The notes beneath the pieces are model-generated. The model searched no databases. It saw only the letters and a program-made list of their open reading frames with translations, and had not been told where the DNA came from. A stretch of 42,114 nucleotides of DNA from an uncultured Clostridia bacterium (lineage in GTDB: Bacteria > Bacillota > Clostridia > Oscillospirales > Oscillospiraceae), in assembly GCA_945875335.1 (NCBI GenBank), contig CAMCKD010000006.1, positions 1 to 42,114 of the forward strand, read 5' to 3'. Each line of letters starts with the position of its first letter. The first letter of the stretch is position 1. A program made the position numbers and the translations under genes. Shown piece after piece: positions 34,896-42,114 of the stretch.

Positions 34896-35789
34896 ATGTC
34901 ATCTCAAATAAATTTCCAATCCCCGGAACCCATCTGGCATGAACTGGTGGAAGAAACCGATCATCTGCCGGTGTACATCAGCACCCCCGGGCGATACAGC
35001 TGCTGCCAGGGCTGCCAGCATAGAACCGACGGCCTGACCGTGTCCGCCCACTGGCACGAATATGTGGAATTTATCTGGCTTCGGGAGGGACACCTGACCG
35101 CCATTGTTCAGGCGGATTCCTATGAGATGGAGCCGGGGGATTTGCTGGTCATCAACAGCGGGGAGCTGCATATGACCAGAGTCAGCCAGCGACATTCCTC
35201 CTGCCCCTATGTGCTGATTCAGCTTTCCTCTCAGTGTCTGGGCGAGTATTTCCCGGGAAAGGAAGGGCTCCGGTTTACCACGCTGATTCGCCGGGAGGAA
35301 ATCATCCCTGCCGTTACGGATGCCCTCACCGCCATGCAGCAGCTGTTTGAGGGGAATGAGGATGGCTATCAGCTCCTGTTCCGGGCCAGGTTTTGTGAAT
35401 TCCTCTATGCCTTATACCGCAATTACTCCACCACCGCGCTGCGCAAAACCGAGAACGCCAACGCCCGGGATTTGAACCGGGTCATGGACACCGTGTCCTG
35501 GGTGCAGGAGCATTTCCGGGAGCCGCTGAGCCTGGAGGATGCGGCAGCCCATTTGAGCATTTCCAAGGAATACTTCTGCCGAATCTTCAAAAAATATACC
35601 GGCCAGACCTTCCTGGATTATCTGTGCATGATTAGAACCACCAGACTATACGACCAGCTCCAATCCAGCGACCTGAGCATCCCGGCGCTGATGGAGCAAA
35701 ACGGCCTGACCAATTACAAAACCTTCCTGCGCACTTTCCACTGCCTCTATGGCACCACGCCCCAGAAAATGCGGCAAAGCCCGCGATAG
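34896..35789 (+). CDS. AraC family transcriptional regulator with cupin sensor domain
   Basis: The 297-residue protein has an N-terminal cupin (HWHEYVEFIWLREGHL..., MEPGDLLVINSGELHM, about 48-90) that would bind a small ligand or metal. Its C-terminal double helix-turn-helix (about 195-295) contains LSLEDAAAHLSISKEYFCRIFKK-type helix 1 (split by family consensus near residue 215) and the second HTH near NYKTFLRTFHCLYGTTPQKMR. Three phased repeats lie in its promoter. It is 87 bp upstream of the NAD salvage cluster on the same strand and may control it; its ligand is unknown. AAGGGAG precedes the ATG. Confidence 0.9.
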   Translation: MSSQINFQSPEPIWHELVEETDHLPVYISTPGRYSCCQGCQHRTDGLTVSAHWHEYVEFIWLREGHLTAIVQADSYEMEPGDLLVINSGELHMTRVSQRHSSCPYVLIQLSSQCLGEYFPGKEGLRFTTLIRREEIIPAVTDALTAMQQLFEGNEDGYQLLFRARFCEFLYALYRNYSTTALRKTENANARDLNRVMDTVSWVQEHFREPLSLEDAAAHLSISKEYFCRIFKKYTGQTFLDYLCMIRTTRLYDQLQSSDLSIPALMEQNGLTNYKTFLRTFHCLYGTTPQKMRQSPR

Positions 35790-35813
35790 GAAGATAAAAT
35801 TTCCGTTTCCTGC

Positions 35814-35842
35814 TTGACCATTTCCCTTCAATGTGTCAAAAT
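35814..35842 (+). promoter_or_regulatory. possible promoter of the pncA operon
   Basis: TTGACC (35814-35819) and CAAAAT (35837-35842) have a 17-bp spacer. The poor -10 suggests activator dependence. Confidence 0.5.
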
Positions 35843-35876
35843 AGACCCATCTGTATTATGGAAAGGAAAAAACCAA

Positions 35877-36401
35877 ATGAAGCATTTTTTGATTGTGGTG
35901 GATATGCAGAAGGATTTTGTGGACGGCGCTCTGGGCAGTCCAGAGGCCCAAGCCATTGTCCCCAAGGTGATGGACAAGATTCTGGGCTTTGAGGGTCGGA
36001 TTTTCGCCACCCTGGATACCCACGCTGCAAACTATTTGGAATCTGCCGAAGGGAAAAAGCTGCCGGTGCCCCACTGCATCAAGGGCACTCCCGGATGGAC
36101 GCTGGACGATGGTGTTGCTGCCGCTTTGGAGCAGAAGGGCTACACCCCAGTGGAAAAGCTCACCTTTGGCTCCGTGCTGCTGCCAAGGATTCTGTACCAG
36201 GTGGCGGAAGGGGAGCCCTTCACGGCGGAACTGGTAGGCCTGTGTACGGACATCTGCGTGGTGTCTAACGCCCTGATGCTGAAGGCCAATTTCCCGGAAA
36301 TGGAAATCTCCGTGGACAGCGCCTGCTGCGCCGGCGTGTCCCGTGAGACCCATGAGGCCGCACTGGCAACCATGCGCTGCTGCCAGATCGATGTGAAATA
36401 A
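35877..36401 (+). CDS. pncA: nicotinamidase (isochorismatase family)
   Basis: The 174-residue cysteine hydrolase converts nicotinamide to nicotinic acid. The triad is visible: D9 (IVVDMQKDF), K94 (VEKLTFGS) and C127 (GLCTDICV). The metal ligands D47 and H49 lie in TLDTH, with H66 in PVPHCIKG. The start at 35877 is chosen (AAAGGA 9 bp upstream); the longer frame begins inside the promoter. The adjacent nadE, nadM-like and pncB genes make nicotinamidase far likelier than other isochorismatase activities. It is first in a tightly spaced operon. Confidence 0.92.
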   Translation: MKHFLIVVDMQKDFVDGALGSPEAQAIVPKVMDKILGFEGRIFATLDTHAANYLESAEGKKLPVPHCIKGTPGWTLDDGVAAALEQKGYTPVEKLTFGSVLLPRILYQVAEGEPFTAELVGLCTDICVVSNALMLKANFPEMEISVDSACCAGVSRETHEAALATMRCCQIDVK

Positions 36402-36416
36402 CAGGAGGGCGCCCCC

Positions 36417-37145
36417 ATGTTTGACGCGAAAAAGGTAAAAAATGACTGCATTGCCTGGATTCAGGACTTTTTTGAGAAAAATGGCCCGGGCTGCAATGCA
36501 GTGGTGGGCATCTCCGGGGGCAAGGACAGCTCCGTGGTGGCGGCCCTCTGCGTACAGGCGCTGGGAAAAGAACGGGTCATCGGGGTGCTCATGCCCTGCG
36601 GCGTGCAGCATGATATTGACATGGCCCAGCTGCTGGTGAACCACCTGGGCATCCGGCATTACGTCATCAACATCCAGGAGGCAGTGGAGGGCGTGAAAAA
36701 AGCCATGCCCTTTGCGCTCTCCACCCAGAGCAAAACCAATCTTCCTCCCAGAATTCGTATGTCCGTGCTCTATGCCGTGGCCCAGAGTCACAACGGACGG
36801 GTGGCCAACACCTGCAACCTTTCCGAGGACTGGGTGGGCTACTCCACCCGTTACGGCGATGCCGCCGGCGATTTCAGCCCCTGCTCCCATCTGACGGTGC
36901 AGGAGGTAAAGCTGCTGGGCCAGGAGCTGGGACTTCCCGAGGTGCTGGTGAACAAGGTGCCCATTGACGGCCTCTGCGGAAAAACCGATGAGGAAAACCT
37001 GGGCTTTACCTATGCCGAGCTGGATCGCTATATCCGCACCGGGGAAATCGAGGATGAACAGAAGAAGGCCCGCATCGACCACCTCCACAGAGTTAACCAG
37101 TTCAAGCTGGAATTGATGCCTTCCTTCGTCCCTGATATCACATGA
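36417..37145 (+). CDS. nadE: NH3-dependent NAD+ synthetase
   Basis: The 242-residue enzyme amidates nicotinate adenine dinucleotide to NAD+. The adenylation P-loop is SGGKDSS (33-39). NLPPRIRMSVLYAVAQ, VANTCNLSEDWVGYSTRYGD and the PIDGLCGKTDEENLGF loop are all characteristic. No N-terminal nitrilase domain is present, so the enzyme uses ammonia, or glutaminase-supplied ammonia. It starts 15 bp after pncA behind AGGAGG. Confidence 0.95.
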   Translation: MFDAKKVKNDCIAWIQDFFEKNGPGCNAVVGISGGKDSSVVAALCVQALGKERVIGVLMPCGVQHDIDMAQLLVNHLGIRHYVINIQEAVEGVKKAMPFALSTQSKTNLPPRIRMSVLYAVAQSHNGRVANTCNLSEDWVGYSTRYGDAAGDFSPCSHLTVQEVKLLGQELGLPEVLVNKVPIDGLCGKTDEENLGFTYAELDRYIRTGEIEDEQKKARIDHLHRVNQFKLELMPSFVPDIT

Positions 37146-37157
37146 AGGAGAAAACCG

Positions 37158-37712
37158 ATGATTGATAAGCCCTTTTCCCTGGGCATATTGGTGGGGCGGT
37201 TCCAAGCCATCCATTCCGGCCATGAGCAGATGATCCGCACCGCTCTGTCCCTGTGCCAGCGGGTGGGAATTTTCGTAGGCTCTTCCCAGGAATCCGGCAC
37301 GGCCACCAACCCCTTTTCCTATGATACCCGGCAGGAGCTGCTGCGGCTGCTGTTTGGAAATCAGGTGGATATCTTCCCGCTGCCGGACATTGGCGTGGGC
37401 AACAATGGCACCTGGGGAGAGTACGTCCTGAAAAACGTGGCTGACCGCTACCAATGCGCCCCCGACCTGTTGATTTCCGGCAAGGAGCTTCGCCGGGTCA
37501 GCTGGTTCGATGGAATCGAACAGGTGCGGATCTCCGAGCTCTATATCCCAAAAACCATCGAGATCTCTGCCTCCCAGATGCGCTCCTTTTTCTTAGAGGA
37601 CGACCGCCAGAGCTGGCAGCGCTATACCAACCCCGTTCTCTGGGGGCAGTATGACGCCCTCCGGCGGCAGGTTCTGTCCTCCAAAGACAGAGAGGACACC
37701 GCCTCAATCTGA
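37158..37712 (+). CDS. nicotinamide/nicotinate-nucleotide adenylyltransferase, NadM-like
   Basis: The 184-residue nucleotidyltransferase carries GRFQAIHSGH (13-22), the (G)RFQxxHxGH form typical of NadM/NadR rather than NadD, and ISASQMR (136-142) in place of the usual ISGTxIR. It adenylates mononucleotide to dinucleotide. In this cluster the substrate should be nicotinate mononucleotide, the NadD reaction, so a NadM-type enzyme appears to fill that step. It is 12 bp from nadE. I leave the symbol blank because substrate preference cannot be read. Confidence 0.88.
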   Translation: MIDKPFSLGILVGRFQAIHSGHEQMIRTALSLCQRVGIFVGSSQESGTATNPFSYDTRQELLRLLFGNQVDIFPLPDIGVGNNGTWGEYVLKNVADRYQCAPDLLISGKELRRVSWFDGIEQVRISELYIPKTIEISASQMRSFFLEDDRQSWQRYTNPVLWGQYDALRRQVLSSKDREDTASI

Positions 37713-37720
37713 TGCTGCGG

Positions 37721-37741
37721 ATTGGAAGATTGTCTTCCAAT
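37721..37741 (+). other. intra-operon hairpin before pncB
   Basis: A perfect 9-bp stem, ATTGGAAGA (37721-37729) with TCTTCCAAT (37733-37741), has a 3-nt loop and no T tract. It lies in the only sizeable gap of the operon and may stabilise or mark processing of the downstream message. Confidence 0.55.
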
Positions 37742-37760
37742 TCGACGAAAGGAAATACAT

Positions 37761-38975
37761 ATGAAACTGGAACCCATTGTGCTGTCCCTGCTGGATACAG
37801 ACCTTTATAAATTCAATATGGATCAGGTCATCTTCCACAAGCACACCGATTTGAACGGCGAATACCATTTTAAGTGCCGCAATGAGGAGGTGCGCTTTAC
37901 CCGGGAGATGCTGGAAGAGATCAACGACCAGATCGATTTTCTCTGCAAGCTCCGTTTTACCAAGGAGGAGCTGGACTATCTGCGCTCCATCCGTTTCATC
38001 AAAAACGACTATGTGGAGTTCCTTCGCCTGTGGCATCCCATCCGGGAGTATGTGACCACGGATTTGAGCGAGGACGGCAAGCTTTCCGTGGTGGTTCGCG
38101 GCCCTCTGTTTTCCGCCATGCAGTTTGAGATTTACCTGCTGGAAATCATCAATGAGGTCTATTTCCGCATGAGCTTTGACTATGAGGTGCTTCGGGCCTC
38201 TGCCGGGGAGCGGCTGAACCAAAAGCTGGAAGCCTTCAAAAACGGCACCTATACCTTCCGCTTCGCCGAATTCGGCTGCCGCAGGCGGCTGTCCCGGGAG
38301 TGGGAGGATGTGGTGGTGCGCCGCCTGGTTACCGAGACGGATAACTGCGTGGGCACCTCCAATGTGTATCTTGCAAAAAAATACAACATCATGCCCATCG
38401 GCACCTATGCCCATGAGTTCGTCCAGATGTACCAGGGCATCGATTCCATCCCCCTGGCCTACACCAACCACTATGCCATGTCCGACTGGTATGATGAATA
38501 TCGGGGCGACAACGGCACCGCTCTCACCGACACCATCACCACAGATCTGTTCCTGCTGGACTTCAACCACTCCATGGTGAACAACTATTCCGGCGTCCGC
38601 CACGACAGCGGCGACCCCTATGTCTGGGGAGAGAAGATTCTTCATCATTACGAAAAGTACGGCATCGACACCCGCACCAAGCAGCTGCTGTTCAGCGACA
38701 GCCTGGATTTTGACCGCTCCCAGAAGCTCTATGAATACTTCCGGGATCGGGCCAAGGTTTCCTTCGGCATCGGCACCTTCTGCTCCAACGATACCTGCCA
38801 GCCCGCCCTGAACATCGTCATCAAGCTCCAGTATGTCAATGGCCGCCCGGTGGCAAAGCTCTCTGACACCCCCGAAAAGGCCATGTGCGACGATGATGAT
38901 TACCTGGCCTATTTGAAAGGGTCGGTGGAGTTCCGGCTGAACCGGGAAAGGAATCGAGAGAATGAGAATCGTTGA
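37761..38975 (+). CDS. pncB: nicotinate phosphoribosyltransferase
   Basis: The 404-residue enzyme makes nicotinate mononucleotide from nicotinate and PRPP, the committed step of the Preiss-Handler route. LSLLDTDLYKFNMDQVIF at the N-terminus is the family's substrate-pocket signature. EFGCRRRLS and GTSNVYLAKKYNIMPIGTYAHEF (shown as two parts near residues 170 and 195) and SGVRHDSGDPYVWGEK with the phosphate loop SDSLDF follow. Start ATG 37761 has AAAGGA upstream. Its end overlaps the next gene by 14 bp. Confidence 0.94.
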   Translation: MKLEPIVLSLLDTDLYKFNMDQVIFHKHTDLNGEYHFKCRNEEVRFTREMLEEINDQIDFLCKLRFTKEELDYLRSIRFIKNDYVEFLRLWHPIREYVTTDLSEDGKLSVVVRGPLFSAMQFEIYLLEIINEVYFRMSFDYEVLRASAGERLNQKLEAFKNGTYTFRFAEFGCRRRLSREWEDVVVRRLVTETDNCVGTSNVYLAKKYNIMPIGTYAHEFVQMYQGIDSIPLAYTNHYAMSDWYDEYRGDNGTALTDTITTDLFLLDFNHSMVNNYSGVRHDSGDPYVWGEKILHHYEKYGIDTRTKQLLFSDSLDFDRSQKLYEYFRDRAKVSFGIGTFCSNDTCQPALNIVIKLQYVNGRPVAKLSDTPEKAMCDDDDYLAYLKGSVEFRLNRERNRENENR

Positions 38976-39849
38976 AGTGTTTCGCAAGGATGCCTTCTGC
39001 GTCATCGGAAAGCTCGGCTCCACCAATGACGGGCCGGGATTCATCCAGCGCCTGTGGCAGGAGGCCAACCAGCATTTCCCGGAGATTGCGCATCTGGGCA
39101 AGCGGAATGAGCAGGGCAATCTTCTGGGCGTATGGGGTGTCATGACCAATTTCGCCATGGAGTTTCTGCCCTGGGAGGACAATTTTTCCAAGGGCCTCTA
39201 CATGGCTGGCTTGGAGGTGGAGACGGATGCGGCAGCTCCTGCGGGTTGGAAAAAGTGGATCGTTCCCGGTTTTGAATATTGGAAGGTGAAGGTGGAGGGC
39301 CCCGATACCTTCCAGCAGACCATCGCCTATATGCAGGAGAAAAATCAGCCTCTGGTGGCGGCAGTGCAGGATTTTACCGACCCTGCTGACGGCCAGAACT
39401 ACATGCTCTTCCCCGTGGCCTGGAACGATTCCAAGCAGAAGCTAATCCGCGCTGCAAAGGATAAAACGGAGCCTGTGGGGGTGTGTACCCACCACTGCGA
39501 ATTCTGCTTTCTGGCCCAGTGGTGCGGCGGCTGCCGTTCTGCCTGCAATGTCTGCTCCTATGCCACCCTCAGCGGGGACAATGTGTGCCCCAATGTGAGC
39601 TGTGCGGTGGAGCAGGGATATCGTTCCTGCGCCCAGTGCCCGTCCCTGCTGGATTGCACCAAGGGCTATTTTCGGGAGCATAACGCTGCCACTCCCAAAG
39701 GCACGGCGCTGTTCGTCCGCAAGCACGGGGAGGAAGCCTACACCCGGGCCCTTTCAGAAGCCATTCAGTCCGGCGTCCGTTATGCCGAGGATTTGGATGC
39801 GCTCAACGATCCCCAAAAGGTTCTGGCCCTTCTGGAACAATACCTCTGA
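38962..39849 (+). CDS. GyrI-like effector-binding domain fused to a Cys-rich (DUF3795-like) domain
   Basis: The 295-residue protein couples two modules. Residues 1-155 resemble the GyrI/SOUL-type small-molecule binding fold (VEVFRKDAFCVIGKLGS, LGVWGVM, YMAGLEVE, YWKVKVEGP). Residues 175-232 hold twelve cysteines in 58 residues, mostly as C-x2-C and C-x3-C pairs (CTHHCEFC, CGGC, CNVC, CAQC), resembling DUF3795-type metal clusters. It overlaps pncB by 14 bp, so it is translated with the NAD genes. It may sense a metabolite or redox state, or be an unrelated passenger. Function is unknown. Confidence 0.75.
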   Translation: MRIVEVFRKDAFCVIGKLGSTNDGPGFIQRLWQEANQHFPEIAHLGKRNEQGNLLGVWGVMTNFAMEFLPWEDNFSKGLYMAGLEVETDAAAPAGWKKWIVPGFEYWKVKVEGPDTFQQTIAYMQEKNQPLVAAVQDFTDPADGQNYMLFPVAWNDSKQKLIRAAKDKTEPVGVCTHHCEFCFLAQWCGGCRSACNVCSYATLSGDNVCPNVSCAVEQGYRSCAQCPSLLDCTKGYFREHNAATPKGTALFVRKHGEEAYTRALSEAIQSGVRYAEDLDALNDPQKVLALLEQYL

Positions 39850-39883
39850 AAAACCATACAGTAAAAAAACTGCCTCCAAAATA

Positions 39884-39925
39884 CAACGCCCGGCTCTAGC
39901 AAAGAGTCGGGCGTTGATTATAATT
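39884..39925 (+). terminator. intrinsic terminator of the NAD operon
   Basis: A 14-bp stem with one G-T pair (39884-39897 with 39903-39916) is followed by ATTATAATTAT. It also separates the convergent gene that ends at 39991. Confidence 0.75.
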
Positions 39926-39990
39926 ATCGTACTTTCGGATGAGTCAAAATCCCTCGCTGGCAGCGCTTACGAATGACTGTGAAAGCTTCC

Positions 39991-41838
39991 CTAACCGGTC
40001 ACATTGACAAGGACGGTGCTGCGGGGACGGGATTCTGCATACTCGGTCGCTCTGCTGATTTCGGCGTTGGTGGTCTTGTCGATTTTCACTCGGTAGAGGA
40101 TGACTTGACAGCCATCGATGCCTTCCACCAGAACCTGACCGTTGGTGAAGCCATCGGAGGATTTCCTGGCAGCGAGGACGGTGCCGTGCTGGATGGGGTA
40201 ACCTTCCTTGGTTTCCAGCTTGATGTAGTAATCCAGGGGCTTTTCACCGAGAATCTCAATGATGACCTGCTTTTCCGTCACCTTTGCGCGTATCTTCACC
40301 GGGGTTTTCAGAGAGTTGACCAGCTTCAGATCCTGCCAGTCTCCCGTGACGGAAATTTCCGTGCCCTTGGTGGTGTAGTCGCAGAGGTGGTCACCGGCGT
40401 ATTTTTCGGAGACGGTCAAATCAGCAGTCATGGCTGCCACATAAAGGGTGGTGGCAACCTGGTCAGCGCCGCCGCAGACGACCTCATCGAAGCAGTTGTC
40501 CCCATGGCGGGGGGCGGCCTTGTACCCGGCCTTTACAGAGCGATCTGAAAGGAAAACATTGAATGAGAAGTTCTCTCCGGGTTCCAGCACCAGGCCGTCC
40601 AGCTGCTTGCAAAGGAGCTTCATATTGTAGTTATAGGTCTCGTTGGAGCTCACCGTTGTGGTGTACCGGCTCAGGCTTTCGGTAAAGCTGCCGTTGCTGT
40701 CCAGCTTGTTTGGAAGGATGTATTCCATGGAGATAGAAATCGTCTGGCCGTAGTCTGCAGACACAAGCTGGGCCCGGGCGTCCTCCAGGGAGAAGGTATA
40801 TCCACAGGAACCGGGAATCACCTCACTGGAGCCAGGTTTTTCCACCGCCTCCACCGGGTCCACATGGAGCTGCTGATAAATGTCGTCAATGTCCAGCTTT
40901 TCGGGGAACTGGGGCAGATACTCGCTGGGTACCACTACATGGAAATTGCCGGTCTGATAGCCCTGATAGATGGAGCGGCAAATGCCGTCCAGGTCGAAGT
41001 CGCTTCCGGGATTGCCAACCTCCAGCACAAGGGTCTGGCAGGGGGCGGTTTTGTCGAAGCCTTCGGCATCCAGAGCGGGCTTTTCACCCTCCAGGGTGTA
41101 GCCGGAGGGGCTGTACTCACCGGAAAAGCCGCTGATAAAATCAGAAACGGTGCTGCGGATGTAGTCGGTGTTCAGGCTGAAATAGGTCTCCACAGGCGTC
41201 TGCTTGGGCGCAAACTGAGCCTCCCGGTAGTCTCGCTGGCGTTCGCTGGCAGTGCCGGTTCTTCCGTAGGAATAGGCAGCATCCACTGCCGCCTGCACCT
41301 GCAGGGTGGGATGGGCTTGGGAGGAGGAGAGCATGAACTGACTGCTTCCCAGCTCCACCACCATGGTGCCGTCGGAAAAATTACTGCCAATGGCGGCATT
41401 GACCGCATTGCAGGCCTGGGCTTTGCTCATTCCGCCCACATCAACCCCCGCCACAAAGACATTCTCCATGATCTTGCCGCCCAGAGGATCCGGGTTGCCT
41501 TCCAGGAGAATCACCGCAGCGATTCCGGCCATCAGCACCAGGCACAGCAGCGCCAGGCAGAGGTTGATGGCTACATGGTGCGCAGTGACAAACTGCACAA
41601 AGCCGCCATGAGCTTTGTCAGGATGGGGCTTGCGAGGGGGCGGTTCTGCATGCCCAGCTTTTTCGGGGAAATTCTCTTTTCGGTTCTGTGAATCGTGCTC
41701 GGTAAGCTGGGGCTGGGATTCCGGGGGAAAGGAGATATCCAGTTCCTCCAGGAGGGAATCCAGATTCTCCAGAGCTGCTCCGTCATCAAAGGAAGGAAGA
41801 TAGGCATCCGTGCTGAGATTATTCTGTTTCTGAGCCAA
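39991..41838 (-). CDS. VanW family membrane-anchored protein 2 with peptidoglycan-binding-like domain
   Basis: The 615-residue protein has a cytoplasmic tail (1-89), one transmembrane helix (about 90-112), a PG_binding_4-like domain opening NVFVAGVDVGGMSKAQA (about 126-142), a spacer, a VanW domain (about 400-520: LDGLVLEPGENFSFN, KAGYKAAPRHGDN, TTLYVAAMTADL) and a G5-like C-terminus. The usual GGGxCQ is CGGADQ (455-460). The start is TTG 41838: a perfect AGGAGG (41846-41851) is 7 bp upstream, whereas the ATG at 41874 has none. Promoter TTGTAT-17-TATAAT is just upstream. It probably acts at the cell wall. Confidence 0.87.
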   Translation of the reverse strand: MAQKQNNLSTDAYLPSFDDGAALENLDSLLEELDISFPPESQPQLTEHDSQNRKENFPEKAGHAEPPPRKPHPDKAHGGFVQFVTAHHVAINLCLALLCLVLMAGIAAVILLEGNPDPLGGKIMENVFVAGVDVGGMSKAQACNAVNAAIGSNFSDGTMVVELGSSQFMLSSSQAHPTLQVQAAVDAAYSYGRTGTASERQRDYREAQFAPKQTPVETYFSLNTDYIRSTVSDFISGFSGEYSPSGYTLEGEKPALDAEGFDKTAPCQTLVLEVGNPGSDFDLDGICRSIYQGYQTGNFHVVVPSEYLPQFPEKLDIDDIYQQLHVDPVEAVEKPGSSEVIPGSCGYTFSLEDARAQLVSADYGQTISISMEYILPNKLDSNGSFTESLSRYTTTVSSNETYNYNMKLLCKQLDGLVLEPGENFSFNVFLSDRSVKAGYKAAPRHGDNCFDEVVCGGADQVATTLYVAAMTADLTVSEKYAGDHLCDYTTKGTEISVTGDWQDLKLVNSLKTPVKIRAKVTEKQVIIEILGEKPLDYYIKLETKEGYPIQHGTVLAARKSSDGFTNGQVLVEGIDGCQVILYRVKIDKTTNAEISRATEYAESRPRSTVLVNVTG

Positions 41839-41877
41839 TGTGACGCCTCCTAACGCATCAATTTCTACATGCAAAAC

Positions 41878-41906
41878 ATTATATCATGGCGAGAAATGAA
41901 ATACAA
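41878..41906 (-). promoter_or_regulatory. sigma-A promoter of VanW family gene 2
   Basis: Minus-strand TTGTAT (41901-41906) and perfect TATAAT (41878-41883) have a 17-bp spacer. Confidence 0.75.
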
Positions 41907-42087
41907 CCGCAACTTCTGGCAGAAAATGTAAAAATCGGCTCAAAGCACTGGAAGGATGACTATTCCTGGGGTCCCGCAGGAGCCCCGCCGACCCGGTTCT
42001 GTTTTTTGTGTGGCCAATTAGTTGGGAAAACGGTATATTGAGGTTCAGAGGCTCCAGAACGTTCGGCCATAGTGGGGTGCCTCCGGG

Positions 42088-42114
42088 GTGTTACTTTCTT
42101 GTCGCCGAACAAGA
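42088..42114. repeat. arm of an intergenic palindrome cut by the window edge
   Basis: The window ends in TTACTTTCTTGT, a short loop, then ACAAGA, the beginning of the mirror arm. The palindrome evidently continues beyond the edge. 41907-42087 holds no supported gene; GGTCGGCGGGG-like sequence near 41982-41996 (minus strand) resembles that at 24-35. Confidence 0.5.

Noticed and set aside
32974-41838. VanW homologues as evidence of vancomycin resistance
   Set aside because: No vanH, vanA/B, vanX or vanRS is present; VanW-domain proteins are common in sensitive Clostridia.

Overview
The window is a GC-rich chromosomal segment of a low-G+C-phylum anaerobe. It is most likely a Clostridia member close to Oscillospiraceae/Ruminococcaceae. 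That is an inference from family content: a divergent ParE/ParC-type topoisomerase pair, a GGGtGRT protein with a NifU-like scaffold, VanW-family proteins, a DUF1858 protein, YitT and an Rpn-family nuclease, together with Firmicutes-type Shine-Dalgarno sites and consensus sigma-A promoters, nearly all with 17-bp spacers. Gene order agrees with Bacillus/Clostridium: trmK-nif3 and prs-pth-mfd. There is no rRNA, CRISPR array, prophage or intact insertion sequence.

Layout. 1-1810 (minus strand): two identical tRNA-Gly(GCC) genes, each with its own near-identical promoter and terminator, flank an ArsB/NhaD-type permease. 1859-7067 (minus): a parE-parC-yitT operon behind a strong promoter. 7152-11548 (plus): an FAD oxidoreductase with a Rieske tail, a nested palindromic repeat island, a DUF1858 protein, trmK-nif3 and yebC. 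11676-13950: a two-helix membrane protein of unknown function, an Rpn-type nuclease, and the remnant of a serine recombinase. 14044-15883 (minus): the nifU-like/GGGtGRT pair, with a perfect-consensus promoter and an attenuator-like leader. 15955-20188 (minus): rpe, a large anchored polysaccharide-deacetylase-like protein lacking the usual acidic metal motif, and a MATE transporter. 20208-24594: a MITE-like palindrome, uvrB and radC, a histidine-kinase-like protein without the phospho-acceptor histidine, and a second MITE-like element. 24605-32884: uvrA diverging from prs-pth-mfd. 32974-34616: a VanW-family protein converging on a short gene for a Cys-rich peptide. 34789-39925 (plus): an AraC-type regulator with three phased operator-like repeats, then a complete Preiss-Handler NAD cluster (pncA, nadE, nadM-like, pncB) ending in a GyrI-like/Cys-cluster fusion. 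39991-41906 (minus): a second VanW-family wall protein.

The genes form a few functional groups. uvrA, uvrB and mfd supply most of nucleotide excision repair and transcription-coupled repair (uvrC lies elsewhere). prs makes PRPP, which PncB consumes in the NAD cluster. The least understood, most promising modules are the GGGtGRT/NifU-like pair with its leader, the AraC-NAD-GyrI/Cys locus, and the orphan Cys-rich peptide.
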